NCBI RefSeq assembly: GCF_000379785.1
Contig: NZ_KB903759.1
Location: forward strand, 1-61,491
Source of the DNA: Gallibacterium anatis DSM 16844 = F 149
GTDB lineage: Bacteria; Pseudomonadota; Gammaproteobacteria; Enterobacterales; Pasteurellaceae
Direction: 5' to 3'
Length of the DNA: 61,491 bases
Shown: one piece after another, positions 46,479 through 56,700 of the stretch
Layout of the letters: each line of letters begins with the position of its first letter
Numbering within the stretch: position 1 is the stretch's first letter
Program-made: the position numbers and the translations under genes
Notes under the pieces: model-generated
Database searches by the model: none
Told to the model about the DNA's origin: nothing
What the model saw: the letters and a program-made list of their open reading frames with translations, nothing else

Positions 46479-47358
46479 GCAAAGGGCGGAAGATTTCCGA
46501 AATACAAAAGCAAAAAAAGCCATTTGGAAAATATTCAGCAAAGATCGTATTGCTTTATTTAGTTTATTCTGTTTTTCCGGATTGGTCACTATTGCTATTT
46601 TAGTGCCATTTTTATCACCCTATTCTCCGGATCAACAATTTATTGGAAATGAACTAATGCCACCTTTTTGGGATAAAAGTGGTAATTTAGTGTTTTTATT
46701 GGGAACCGATGATATCGGCAGGGATTTATTCAGTCGTATTTTATGGGGTGTTCATTATACGTTCGGTTCTGCGTTAATTATTGTGTTAGCAATTTTAATA
46801 ATTGGTGGCGGTTTAGGGTTAATTATCGGTATTAATCAAGGGGTAAAATCTAGGACATTAAAATATCTTGGTAATGTTTTTTTGTCTATTCCTATTTTAT
46901 TGGTTGCTATTATTATTGCAGCATTGATTGACAGTGGACTGACCAACGCAATGTTGGCTATTTTTCTCGCTTTATTGCCACATTTTATCCATCAAATAGA
47001 TAATGCCGTACAACAGGAATCACAAAAAGATTATGTGTTATTGCTTCGTTTGGAAGGGATTTCAAAATATATTCTGTTAAAAGAGACTATTTTACCTAAT
47101 ATTTTTCCGGTTTTTGTAAGAGAAACGGCAAGAATATTTATTTTAGCAATTATGGATGTGAGTGCATTAAGTTTTATTTCGTTGGGTGCTTCATCAACAA
47201 TGCCGGAATGGGGCGCAATGATAAGAGATTCCGTTGACTTATTATATATCGCACCTTGGGCGGTTGTTTTACCTGGAACTGCAATTATGTTTTCTATTTT
47301 AGTCATTATCGTGTTAAGTAACAGCTTATTACGATCTTTCTATAAATATTATTCATAG
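46471..47358 (+). CDS. sapC: Sap ABC transporter permease SapC
   Basis: The 295-residue permease overlaps sapB by eight bases. It has an N-terminal cytoplasmic segment, then about five to six membrane helices, with the EAA-type coupling motif in LRLEGISKYILLKETILPNI (about 190-209) and FLLGTDDIGRDLFSRILWG before the core, typical of DppC/OppC-like permeases. It pairs with SapB to form the channel. Confidence 0.92.
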   Translation: MIEQRAEDFRNTKAKKAIWKIFSKDRIALFSLFCFSGLVTIAILVPFLSPYSPDQQFIGNELMPPFWDKSGNLVFLLGTDDIGRDLFSRILWGVHYTFGSALIIVLAILIIGGGLGLIIGINQGVKSRTLKYLGNVFLSIPILLVAIIIAALIDSGLTNAMLAIFLALLPHFIHQIDNAVQQESQKDYVLLLRLEGISKYILLKETILPNIFPVFVRETARIFILAIMDVSALSFISLGASSTMPEWGAMIRDSVDLLYIAPWAVVLPGTAIMFSILVIIVLSNSLLRSFYKYYS

Positions 47359-47371
47359 TAGGGAGAAAATA

Positions 47372-48427
47372 ATGGCTTTATTGGATATTCGTAATTTATG
47401 CATCGATATTAAAACGGCAAATGGCAAAATTCGTATTGTTGATAATGTGAATTTAACCATTAATGAGGAAGATGTTTACGCATTGGTCGGTGAATCAGGT
47501 TCAGGGAAAAGTTTAATTGCTAAAGTGATTTGTAATGCGGTAAAAGATGACTGGATTATCAGTGCGGATCGTTTTCGTTTTAATGATATTGAATTATTAA
47601 AGCTTTCTCCGGCGAAAAGACGTAAATTAGTCGGGAGAGAAATTTCTTTAATTTATCAAGATCCTCTGACTTATCTTGACCCAAGTAAAACCATCGGTGA
47701 TCAGCTGATTCAATCCATCCCGAATTGGACCTTTAAAGGCAAATGGTGGCGTTGGTTCGGTTGGAAAAAGCGGCGTGTTGTGGAATTGTTGCACCGAGTC
47801 GGTATTCGTGATCATAAAGATATTATGCGCAGTTATCCCAATGAAATTACGGAAGGCGAAGGGCAAAAAGTGATGATCGCAATGTCCATTGCCAATCAGC
47901 CGCGTTTATTGATTGCCGATGAAGCGACAACCGCATTGGGAACCAATACACAAAGTCAAATTTACCGTCTTTTATTGGCGATGAACCAGAATCACGGCAC
48001 TACCATTTTATTTTTAAGCAGTGATTTGGTTTCAGTGAGTGAATGGTGTGAAACCATTAATATTTTGTATTGCGGTCAGTCGGTGGAAAGCGGACCAAGA
48101 GAGATTATTATGAACTCGCCGTTTCACCCCTATACAATGGCGTTGATGAACTCCAACCCGGATTACAATATTCCGCTAGCGCCGAAAACGCAGCTTAATG
48201 CATTGCCGGGAATGGTACCTTTATTAACCAATATTCCGATTGGTTGTCGTTTAGGGCCTCGTTGCCCATTCTCTCAACGTAAATGTGTGGTCAAACCGCC
48301 ATTGCGGAAAATAAAACAGCACGAATATGCCTGCTATTATCCGTTAAATATTCGCGTGCATTCTGAAACAAAAGAGAAAGTGGAACCAATAACGATTCAA
48401 GCAACATTAACCGGAAAAGAAGAGTGA
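47372..48427 (+). CDS. sapD: Sap ABC transporter ATPase SapD, lacking the H-loop histidine
   Basis: The product is 351 residues, an Opp/Dpp-type ATPase with a C-terminal extension (GCRLGPRCPFSQRKC, metal- or cluster-binding cysteines). Walker A is GESGSGKS (40-47), the signature is weak (ITEGEGQK), and Walker B is LLIADEAT (Glu184). The switch (H-loop) position reads LSSDL, with Ser217 where a His normally stands. The related Escherichia coli SapD has SHDL. Site GGAGAAAAT before ATG; four bases to sapF. Confidence 0.92.
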   Translation: MALLDIRNLCIDIKTANGKIRIVDNVNLTINEEDVYALVGESGSGKSLIAKVICNAVKDDWIISADRFRFNDIELLKLSPAKRRKLVGREISLIYQDPLTYLDPSKTIGDQLIQSIPNWTFKGKWWRWFGWKKRRVVELLHRVGIRDHKDIMRSYPNEITEGEGQKVMIAMSIANQPRLLIADEATTALGTNTQSQIYRLLLAMNQNHGTTILFLSSDLVSVSEWCETINILYCGQSVESGPREIIMNSPFHPYTMALMNSNPDYNIPLAPKTQLNALPGMVPLLTNIPIGCRLGPRCPFSQRKCVVKPPLRKIKQHEYACYYPLNIRVHSETKEKVEPITIQATLTGKEE

Positions 48428-48431
48428 TAAA

Positions 48432-49193
48432 ATGGGTGAAGTGGTATTACGCGTTGAAAATTTGACTAAAACCTTCCCGAGCAGTGGTAACTCCTTGTTT
48501 AATCGTGCTTTTGATGCGGTTCGGGATATTTCATTTCAGCTGGAACAAAAACAAACGTTAGCTATTATTGGCGAAAACAGTTCGGGTAAATCAACTTTGG
48601 CAAAAATGATTATGGGCATTACCGAGCCAAGCCGAGGTGAGATTTATTTTAAGAATAAATTACTGAAATTTGGTGATTATTCCTTTCGCTCTAAGCACAT
48701 CCGTATGCTATTCCAAGATCCGAATTCCACTTTCAATACACATTTAAATGTGGGACAGACATTAGATTTGCCGTTAAGATTGGCAACGCCGCTTTCGGAA
48801 CAGGAGCGAAATCGGAAAATTTTCCATACGTTACGTTTAGTTGGCTTATCGCCGAATCACACCAATATTCGTTTTAGTGATTTAACCATCAGCCAAAAAC
48901 AGCGCGTGGCGTTGGCAAGAACAGTGATTTTAGAACCGGAAGTGATTATTGTCGATGATGCCCTTAATTTTCTTGATTCTTTAGTTAGAGCTCAATTAAT
49001 TAATTTATTATTGAAGTTGCAGGAACAATTAGGCATTGCTTATATTTATATCGGACAAAATATTGGGATAATTAAACATATTTCCGATCAACTATTAGTA
49101 TTACACGATGGACAAATTATCGAATATGGTGATACATTAGAAGTGATTTCTGATCCACGGACTGAGCAGACTAAACGATTATTACAACAATAA
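48432..49193 (+). CDS. sapF: Sap ABC transporter ATPase SapF, with altered Walker B and H-loop
   Basis: The product is 253 residues. Walker A is GENSSGKST (47-55) and the Q-loop is FQDPN. The signature is degenerate (LTISQKQR). Walker B is VIIVDD (171-176), so the catalytic Glu position is Asp176. The switch loop reads YIGQNIG, with Asn where a His is expected. These changes, with SapD, raise doubt about normal ATP hydrolysis. The last gene of the operon; ends at a hairpin. Confidence 0.92.
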   Translation: MGEVVLRVENLTKTFPSSGNSLFNRAFDAVRDISFQLEQKQTLAIIGENSSGKSTLAKMIMGITEPSRGEIYFKNKLLKFGDYSFRSKHIRMLFQDPNSTFNTHLNVGQTLDLPLRLATPLSEQERNRKIFHTLRLVGLSPNHTNIRFSDLTISQKQRVALARTVILEPEVIIVDDALNFLDSLVRAQLINLLLKLQEQLGIAYIYIGQNIGIIKHISDQLLVLHDGQIIEYGDTLEVISDPRTEQTKRLLQQ

Positions 49194-49217
49194 GGCGTGT
49201 TAATTTGTACACGCCTT
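49192..49217. terminator. hairpin between sapF and mscS
   Basis: AAGGCGTGT pairs with ACACGCCTT around an eight-base loop. It overlaps the sapF stop codon and lies 19 bases from the end of mscS on the opposite strand. There is no long T run on either side. Confidence 0.6.
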
Positions 49218-49235
49218 AATTGCTAAAATGAAAGT

Positions 49236-50162
49236 TTATTTATTCGCTGAATTTTGTTCAATAATTTCTACAGTTTTTTCAGGAAAATTAATATCGAGTT
49301 GATTAAATGGAATATCAATACCGGCAGCATCAAATTCCAATTTTACCTTTTCCATAATATCAAAATGCACACCCCAATAATCGGCAGTATTGACCCAAGG
49401 ACGCACAAATAATTGCACACTACTTGCCGCTAATGCACCCACTGCAATTAAAGGTGCAGGTTCTTTTAATACACGAGGTTCTTCTTGCAAACAACGAGCA
49501 ATAATTTCTTTTGCTTCGGTAATATCCGATTCGTAAGAAATATCAAAAATAAAATCAATACGGCGAGTTGAATTTAAAGAATAATTGGTAATTTTTTGTG
49601 TGAAAATTTGATTATTCGGCACTAATACTGTTTTATTATCGCCGGTTCTTAACTCCAACATTAATAAACCGATTTGTGTTACTGTTCCGGAACCGCTGGC
49701 AACTTCGATAAAATCGCCTTTGCGGAAAGGTTTAAATATTAAAATCATCACACCGGCAGCGAAATTTTGTAGTGAATTTTGCAAAGATAAACCGATGGCT
49801 AAACCGGCAGCACCAATTAACGCTACCAAAGAAGTCGTATTAATACCTAATTGGGAAAGTGAAGCAATAACCACAATTAATAATAATGCAAAATAGGCGA
49901 TTGAGCGGATAAATTCACTTAGCATTTCATCTTTTACTGTACGATGAATCATTGTGGCTAATAATTTGCTAATAAATTTAGCTAACCGTTTTCCCACCAA
50001 GAAAATAATGATAGCTAATAAAATTTTAATTGAATAAGGAACAATCCAATCATTAAAAATATTGAGCAGATGTTGTTCATCTAATAATGAATGCCAATTA
50101 ATATTTTGCAAATCTAACGCATTGTTGACTTGATTTTCAACATTTTCTGTATTTTGCGACAT
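49236..50162 (-). CDS. mscS: small-conductance mechanosensitive channel, MscS family
   Basis: Start at 50162 (MSQNTENVENQ) follows AGGAGAAACT and gives 308 residues. It has an N-terminal polar stretch of about 45 residues, then three membrane helices; TM3 carries the Gly/Ala-rich AAGLAIGLSLQNSLQNFAAGVMIL, which splits into the pore pattern of MscS. The beta domain follows with GDFIEVASGSGTVTQIG. Releases solutes on osmotic downshock. A few residues longer than Escherichia coli MscS. Confidence 0.92.
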   Translation of the reverse strand: MSQNTENVENQVNNALDLQNINWHSLLDEQHLLNIFNDWIVPYSIKILLAIIIFLVGKRLAKFISKLLATMIHRTVKDEMLSEFIRSIAYFALLLIVVIASLSQLGINTTSLVALIGAAGLAIGLSLQNSLQNFAAGVMILIFKPFRKGDFIEVASGSGTVTQIGLLMLELRTGDNKTVLVPNNQIFTQKITNYSLNSTRRIDFIFDISYESDITEAKEIIARCLQEEPRVLKEPAPLIAVGALAASSVQLFVRPWVNTADYWGVHFDIMEKVKLEFDAAGIDIPFNQLDINFPEKTVEIIEQNSANK

Positions 50163-50333
50163 AGTTTCTCCTATAAATCGATGAAAGGGCATTATTATAA
50201 TGATGTAATTTAAAAGATCAAAGAATGAGATTTAAATAGGGAATGGCATTTTTAATACTTATTATGGTAATTTTTGATGATATGTCTTGGGAAAAGAGCT
50301 TGATATTTAATCATCAAGAATGCTTTTTATAAT

Positions 50334-50363
50334 AATAAAGATGGGAAATTTCCCATCTTTATT
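50334..50363 (-). terminator. fabA terminator, a 30-base perfect palindrome
   Basis: The two 15-base arms AATAAAGATGGGAAA and TTTCCCATCTTTATT are exact reverse complements, so the transcript folds into a long stem. It ends about ten bases before the fabA stop on the minus strand and can terminate fabA. Confidence 0.75.
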
Positions 50364-50373
50364 GAGCAGATTA

Positions 50374-50919
50374 TTAGAACATTGTTGTATCTTGGAATAA
50401 GCCTACTTTTAGATCAGTCGCGGTATAAATAATGCGACCGTCAACTTCTACCTCTCCATCAGCTAATCCCATAATTAATTTACGATTAATGACGCGTTTT
50501 AAATGGATACGGTAAGTGACTTTTTTGGCAGTTGGTAGAATTTGTCCGGTGAATTTTACTTCGCCCACACCTAATGCACGACCTTTACCTTCGCCGCCAA
50601 TCCAGCCTAAGAAGAAACCGACTAATTGCCACATTGCGTCTAAACCTAAGCAACCGGGCATCACAGGATCGCCAATAAAATGACAGCCGAAAAATGGCAG
50701 ATCAGGGCGAATATCGAGTTCAGCTTCAATATAACCTTTACCAAATCGACCTTTATGTTCATCCATTTCCACAATACGATCCATCATTAACATTGAGGGT
50801 GCCGGCAGTTGCGGTCCTTTTTCGCCGAATAATTCGCCCCGACCGGAGGCTAATAAATCTTCATAATTAAATGATTTCTGAGCGGTGAAATTTCTTTTTT
50901 GTGTACTTGTGTTAGGCAT
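50374..50919 (-). CDS. fabA: 3-hydroxydecanoyl-ACP dehydratase/isomerase
   Basis: The product is 181 residues, about ten longer at the N-terminus than Escherichia coli FabA. It dehydrates 3-hydroxydecanoyl-ACP and isomerises trans-2- to cis-3-decenoyl-ACP, the entry to unsaturated fatty acids. Active His80 lies in [15 protein letters not shown] and Asp94 in GLDAMWQL. The start follows GCAGGAGATCAGT. It lies next to the Lon-like protease gene, the same neighbourhood as fabA-ycbZ in Escherichia coli. Confidence 0.96.
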   Translation of the reverse strand: MPNTSTQKRNFTAQKSFNYEDLLASGRGELFGEKGPQLPAPSMLMMDRIVEMDEHKGRFGKGYIEAELDIRPDLPFFGCHFIGDPVMPGCLGLDAMWQLVGFFLGWIGGEGKGRALGVGEVKFTGQILPTAKKVTYRIHLKRVINRKLIMGLADGEVEVDGRIIYTATDLKVGLFQDTTMF

Positions 50920-51055
50920 ACTGATCTCCTGCGATATGCATAAAAAGAGTTTTCCGAAAAGGGAAAACGAGATGTGAGCTATTTTAGCAAGGAAAAATAC
51001 TTTTTAAAATAGCTTACATCTGTTAGCTGAATGGTCGGATCAGTTTTTGTTCGTT

Positions 51056-52849
51056 TTATGCTTTTTTCATCGCACTTAACCAGGAAAACCACTTTGAACA
51101 AGCTGATTTATGTTCTGATTTTTGTTCGATATTCTGCAAAATGAGCTGATTTAATGGACGATTATCGGCGTGATAAGTTTTATCCGGCATTTCGATTAAA
51201 TCGCGTTGTAATAAAATTTGTAATGCTTGTGCCGCATCTTCCACAACCCAAAGGTGGAATTGTTGCGCTTTCACTGCAGCAATAACCTCTTGATTTAGGC
51301 TGAGTTGATTGCAGACAACGGCAGGAATAATAACCCCTTGGCGACCATTTAAACCACGTTGTTGGCAAATGGCAAAGAAGCCTTCAATTTTCTGATTGAC
51401 GCCGCCAACAGCGTGAACTAAGCCGAATTGATCGATAGCGCCTGTTACTGCGATATTTTGCGGTAACGGCAATTCGGCAAGCGCACTGACAAGCACACAT
51501 AACATTGCTAATGAGGCGCTGTCGCCGTCAATTTCAGTGTACGACTGTTCAAAAACCAGTGAAGCGGAGAAGGGAAGTTGACTCGGTAATTGCAAAATAT
51601 TGCTTAAACAAGATTGTGCAATCATCATTCCTTTACTGTGAATATTGCCGGCCAATTCATTTTTGCGATCAACATCGACAATTTCACCGCCTTCGCCGAT
51701 TTGCACTAAACAACTGATACGGGACGGTTCACCGAAACTATAAGGAACACCCGGATATTCAATCACGGATAGGCCGTTGATTTGCCCGATTTCTTCGCTC
51801 TCAGTGTCGATGTAAACCTGTTCAGCAAGAATGCTTTGATAACTGCGCTGCTGCAACAGATCACGTTGATAGCACTGTTGCTGATAGAATTGTTCCACCA
51901 TTTCCGCATTAATGATGTTATCGTTGCTGTTTGCTCGATAACTTAATGCACCTTTCAGAATAGTGATAAGCTGTGTTGGTGAATTGGCGATTAAATGCCG
52001 ATCTTCACTTTCTCTGGTCAGCCATTGATAAATCCGATTAATGGCGGAAAGATCGAGTTCACATTGCAGCTCATTTTGTGCCAAATTGCATAGATAGCTT
52101 GCCCATTGCTGTTGCTGTGCTTGATCTTCAATGTCCGTATAAGCAGCAATTTCAGCATAATCTGCTAATTGATAAAGATCGGGCTGAAAAGTTTCAAATT
52201 CGGCAAGATTATCTCGACTGCCTACAATAATTAATTTTAATTTCAATGGCATCGGCGGAATAACGCAGGTTTGACGCTGTAGAATATCATCCAATTGCCA
52301 ATGAAATTGTTGCTGTTGCAGAATGCTTAATAAACGTTGCCAAAGGTCAAATTGAGAGAGTAACTGCGCAGCGGACAAAATGAGGATACCGCCGTTCACT
52401 TGGTGAATTAAACCCGGTATCAGTTGGATTTTATTACTGTTAACCAGTTGCAACACTTGCCCAAAAAGATATTGTGGAGAGAGATAATCGGCACATTTCA
52501 CCCAATACCGTTGAGCAAAGTTATCTTGCACGGATTGCGCCGGACGCATCTCAATTGTCGGAAAATCATTGGCATCAGGTTGCTGAAATTGGTAATGCAC
52601 ACCATTCACTGCCACGGCTTGATCGGCAAAATAGTGCTGCATTAAATACTGTTGCAATCTTAGTAAATCGGCAAACTGTTCTTCGCCTTTTAGCACCAAA
52701 ATTGCATTGCTATTTTGTGCCAGCCAATTATTAATAGCGGCAGTGGTTCTTGGCTGAAGATCCCAAAAAGTTTGTTGCGGATCGACAGGCAGTTGAGAAA
52801 AAGAGAAGGTAGGTGCCAATGCTTGCCATTTTAGTTTTAATAAATCCAT
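51056..52849 (-). CDS. Lon-related protease, YcbZ/LonH-like
   Basis: Start at 52849 (MDLLKLKWQALAPT) follows GAGAACGATT and gives 597 residues; the frame extends 13 codons further. The C-terminal Lon S16 protease domain has Ser444 in GDSAS and Lys487 in GGVNQKIEGFF, the Ser-Lys dyad. The N-terminal AAA-like region has no canonical P-loop Lys (ILVLKGEEQFADL), as in other members of this group, so it is not a full Lon. Gln-rich throughout the middle. Substrates unknown. Neighbour of fabA. Confidence 0.9.
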   Translation of the reverse strand: MDLLKLKWQALAPTFSFSQLPVDPQQTFWDLQPRTTAAINNWLAQNSNAILVLKGEEQFADLLRLQQYLMQHYFADQAVAVNGVHYQFQQPDANDFPTIEMRPAQSVQDNFAQRYWVKCADYLSPQYLFGQVLQLVNSNKIQLIPGLIHQVNGGILILSAAQLLSQFDLWQRLLSILQQQQFHWQLDDILQRQTCVIPPMPLKLKLIIVGSRDNLAEFETFQPDLYQLADYAEIAAYTDIEDQAQQQQWASYLCNLAQNELQCELDLSAINRIYQWLTRESEDRHLIANSPTQLITILKGALSYRANSNDNIINAEMVEQFYQQQCYQRDLLQQRSYQSILAEQVYIDTESEEIGQINGLSVIEYPGVPYSFGEPSRISCLVQIGEGGEIVDVDRKNELAGNIHSKGMMIAQSCLSNILQLPSQLPFSASLVFEQSYTEIDGDSASLAMLCVLVSALAELPLPQNIAVTGAIDQFGLVHAVGGVNQKIEGFFAICQQRGLNGRQGVIIPAVVCNQLSLNQEVIAAVKAQQFHLWVVEDAAQALQILLQRDLIEMPDKTYHADNRPLNQLILQNIEQKSEHKSACSKWFSWLSAMKKA

Positions 52850-53030
52850 AATCGTTCTCATAATAAATTTAACCGGCAAATTATACACAAAAGTACTTAT
52901 AACTTCTTTCTTGATTCGGCGTTCCGCTGAAAAATCCTACAATAGACGGGATCAACCTAAATTGATACTGCGAATGTACGCGCTTTTTGCTAAACTCTAA
53001 CAACTTTTGTTGGAAAAATAGGAATAATAT

Positions 53031-53879
53031 ATGCAACAAATTATTGAGGTAAACGGGCAGAATTTGGCAGAAGTGTTGGATATGGGCAAAACACAGCCGC
53101 TGGCATTTCTGTTTTATGCGGCTTCAGATCGCGCTTCACTTGATTTTGTCGCAACGATGGAGCGACTTGCTGCAAAATATGCGGAGCAGTTCATCCTGGC
53201 GAAGGTTAATTGTGAAACGGAACAGATGATTGCAGCGCAATTTCGTATTCAGGCATTGCCGACCACCTATCTTTTTAAAGATGGCGCGCCGGTAGACGGT
53301 TTTCAGGGCGTGTTGCCGGAAGCGGAATTGGAGCAACGTTTGCAAGTGATTTTACCGAAAGAGGATGAAATTAAATTTAACCAAGCGTTGGATTATTTAG
53401 CAGTAGAAAATTATGAGCAGGCATTGCCGTTGTTAAAACAGGCGTGGGAACTTTCCGATAAGAAGAACAGTGATGTCGCACTGTTATATGCTGAAACCTA
53501 TATTGCAATGAAAAAGGTTGAGCCGGCACAGGAAATTCTGAATCAGATTCCAATACAAGACAGGGATAGCCGTTGGCAAGGTCTGCAATCACAAATTGAA
53601 CTCTTAATTCAAGCAGCAGATACACCGGAAATTCAGCAATTACAACAGGATTATCAAAAAAATCCGACAGCGGAAATAGCGATTAAATTGGCAGTACAAC
53701 TGCATCAGGCAAATCGCAATGAAGAGGCGTTGAATTTATTATTATCAATTTTACAAAAGGATCTGAATGCCGAAGAGGGCGAGGTGAAACGTCAGTATTT
53801 GGCGATTTTATCCGCTTTAGGCAATAGTGATCCGTTAACGAATAAATATCGTCGGTTAGTGTATTCATTGTTATATTAA
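53031..53879 (+). CDS. cnoX: CnoX/YbbN-like thioredoxin-fold chaperone with no thioredoxin cysteines
   Basis: The product is 282 residues: an N-terminal thioredoxin domain (about 1-110) followed by TPR-like helical repeats (about 115-282). Escherichia coli CnoX has an SxxC-type active-site motif; here the corresponding segment is ASDRAS (residues 31-36), without either Cys, and the only Cys nearby is Cys61 in VNCETEQ. It may act as a holdase rather than a redox protein. The call is from architecture. It is 35 bases before trxB on the same strand. Confidence 0.85.
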   Translation: MQQIIEVNGQNLAEVLDMGKTQPLAFLFYAASDRASLDFVATMERLAAKYAEQFILAKVNCETEQMIAAQFRIQALPTTYLFKDGAPVDGFQGVLPEAELEQRLQVILPKEDEIKFNQALDYLAVENYEQALPLLKQAWELSDKKNSDVALLYAETYIAMKKVEPAQEILNQIPIQDRDSRWQGLQSQIELLIQAADTPEIQQLQQDYQKNPTAEIAIKLAVQLHQANRNEEALNLLLSILQKDLNAEEGEVKRQYLAILSALGNSDPLTNKYRRLVYSLLY

Positions 53880-53905
53880 CGACGTTTTTGTAAGAACAAG
53901 AGTAG

Positions 53906-54877
<972 letters not shown>

Positions 54878-54886
54878 TGATGTTAT

Positions 54887-54914
54887 TCCCCTCAATTTTT
54901 TGAGGGGATTTTGT
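54887..54914 (+). terminator. terminator after trxB
   Basis: TCCCCTCA and TGAGGGGA form a hairpin around a six-base T-rich loop, followed by TTTTG then TTTCTCTTTTTG. It lies ten bases past the trxB stop and 25 bases before cydD. Confidence 0.8.
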
Positions 54915-54938
54915 TTCTCTTTTTGTCTTTAAACCATT

Positions 54939-56693
54939 ATGGAAAAATCACGCCAAAAACAATTACAAAACTGGTTAAAACAGCAAAATAAACTGATTCG
55001 CAAGCCTTTAAGACTAAACCTTCTATTTGCGATTATTTCAACAATTCTCTTAGTTGTTCAAACTTGGTTATTAGCAGGATTACTGCACGATCTCATCATT
55101 GCGCAGTTGCCACGAGAACAGCTGCTGCCTTCATTTATCGCTTTGCCGATTATTTTTTTGGTCAGGGCCGGGTTGCTTTATGCGCGAGAGAAAGTCGGTT
55201 TTTACAGCGGACAACGGTTGCGTCGGCATTTACGCCAACAGATTTTAACTAAATTGCAGCAAGTCGGTCCGGCCACATTGTCTTATAAGCCGGTAGGTAG
55301 CTGGGCAACGTTGGCATTGGAGCAGGTAGAGAATTTGCATAACTTTTATGCGCGTTATTTGCCTCAGCAATATTTGGCAGGGGCGGCACCATTGATTTTA
55401 TTAATTGCTATTTTCCCGGTGAATTGGGCGGCAGGCTTGATTTTATTGTTGACCGCGCCGTTGATTCCAATTTTTATGGCGTTGGTCGGCATTAAGGCGG
55501 CGGAAGCAAATCAGCGTAATATCACCACACTTTCCCGTCTGAGCGGTCAGTTTTTGGATCGTTTACAAGGATTGGAAAATTTGCGTATTTTTAACCGCAC
55601 ACAACAACAGACGGAACAAATCGAAGACAGTACTGAAGATTTTCGTGAAACAACGATGGATGTGTTGAAAATTGCTTTTCTCTCATCAGCGGTACTTGAA
55701 TTTTTCACTTCAATTTCAATTGCTTTGACAGCGGTTTATTTCGGGTTTAGTTATTTAGGTCAAATTGAATTCGGTAGTTATGGCACAGGCGTAACGCTGT
55801 TTGCTGGCTTTTTTTGCTTGATTTTAGCGCCCGAATTTTATCAGCCATTGCGTGATCTCGGCACTTATTATCACGACAAAGCGGCAGCAATCGGGGCGGC
55901 GGATACGATAGAAGAGTTCCTTTCTCAAGATTTTTTAATCGCACAGCAAGGAGCGGAAACCATCAATGGCAGCTCAATTCATATTGAGGCTAAAGCGTTA
56001 GAGGTGTTGTCACCGGACGGTAAGGCTTTGACGAAACCGTTAACTTTCACGATTAATGCTGGAGAAAATATTGCATTGGTCGGGCAAAGTGGAGCCGGAA
56101 AAACCTCGCTAATGAATGTATTGTTGGGATTTTTGCCTTATCGAGGAAGTTTATTGATTAATGGTATTGAACTGAATCAACTGGATCTAAATGCGTGGCG
56201 GCAGAAATTGGCTTGGGTGGGGCAAAACCCATTGTTGTTGCAAGGCACAATTCGCGAAAATTTAGCTCTTGCTGATCAAAAAGCCAGTGATGAACAACTT
56301 AAATCCGCATTGCAACAGGCTTATGTTGAAGAGCTGATCCCTTTGTTGGACAAACCGTTACAGGACGGCGGTCTCGGGGTTTCGGTCGGACAGGCACAAC
56401 GTTTGGCAGTAGCTAGAGCGTTATTGAAGCAGGATACGCCATTATTGTTGTTGGACGAGCCGACCGCCAGTTTGGATGCCCGTTCTGAAAATCAGGTGTT
56501 GAACAGCTTGCAACAATTAGGTAAAGCGAAAACCACATTGATGATTACCCATCGCATTGAGGATTTGAAGCAGTCCGATGGCATTTTAGTGATGCAAGCA
56601 GGAGAAATTGTGCAACAAGGACATTTTGCTCAATTACAACATCAAGGCTTTTTTGCTGAATTATTGGCACAACGACAAACGGAAGTGAATTAA
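54939..56693 (+). CDS. cydD: glutathione/cysteine exporter ATPase-permease CydD
   Basis: The 584-residue half-transporter works with CydC to export cysteine and glutathione to the periplasm, needed for cytochrome bd assembly. About six membrane helices fill residues 25-310, then the ABC domain: Walker A GQSGAGKTS, signature VSVGQAQRLAVARALL, Walker B LLLDEPTASLD and an intact H-loop ITHR. Ribosome site is weak. cydC follows eight bases later. Confidence 0.94.
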   Translation: MEKSRQKQLQNWLKQQNKLIRKPLRLNLLFAIISTILLVVQTWLLAGLLHDLIIAQLPREQLLPSFIALPIIFLVRAGLLYAREKVGFYSGQRLRRHLRQQILTKLQQVGPATLSYKPVGSWATLALEQVENLHNFYARYLPQQYLAGAAPLILLIAIFPVNWAAGLILLLTAPLIPIFMALVGIKAAEANQRNITTLSRLSGQFLDRLQGLENLRIFNRTQQQTEQIEDSTEDFRETTMDVLKIAFLSSAVLEFFTSISIALTAVYFGFSYLGQIEFGSYGTGVTLFAGFFCLILAPEFYQPLRDLGTYYHDKAAAIGAADTIEEFLSQDFLIAQQGAETINGSSIHIEAKALEVLSPDGKALTKPLTFTINAGENIALVGQSGAGKTSLMNVLLGFLPYRGSLLINGIELNQLDLNAWRQKLAWVGQNPLLLQGTIRENLALADQKASDEQLKSALQQAYVEELIPLLDKPLQDGGLGVSVGQAQRLAVARALLKQDTPLLLLDEPTASLDARSENQVLNSLQQLGKAKTTLMITHRIEDLKQSDGILVMQAGEIVQQGHFAQLQHQGFFAELLAQRQTEVN

Positions 56694-56700
56694 GGATAAA

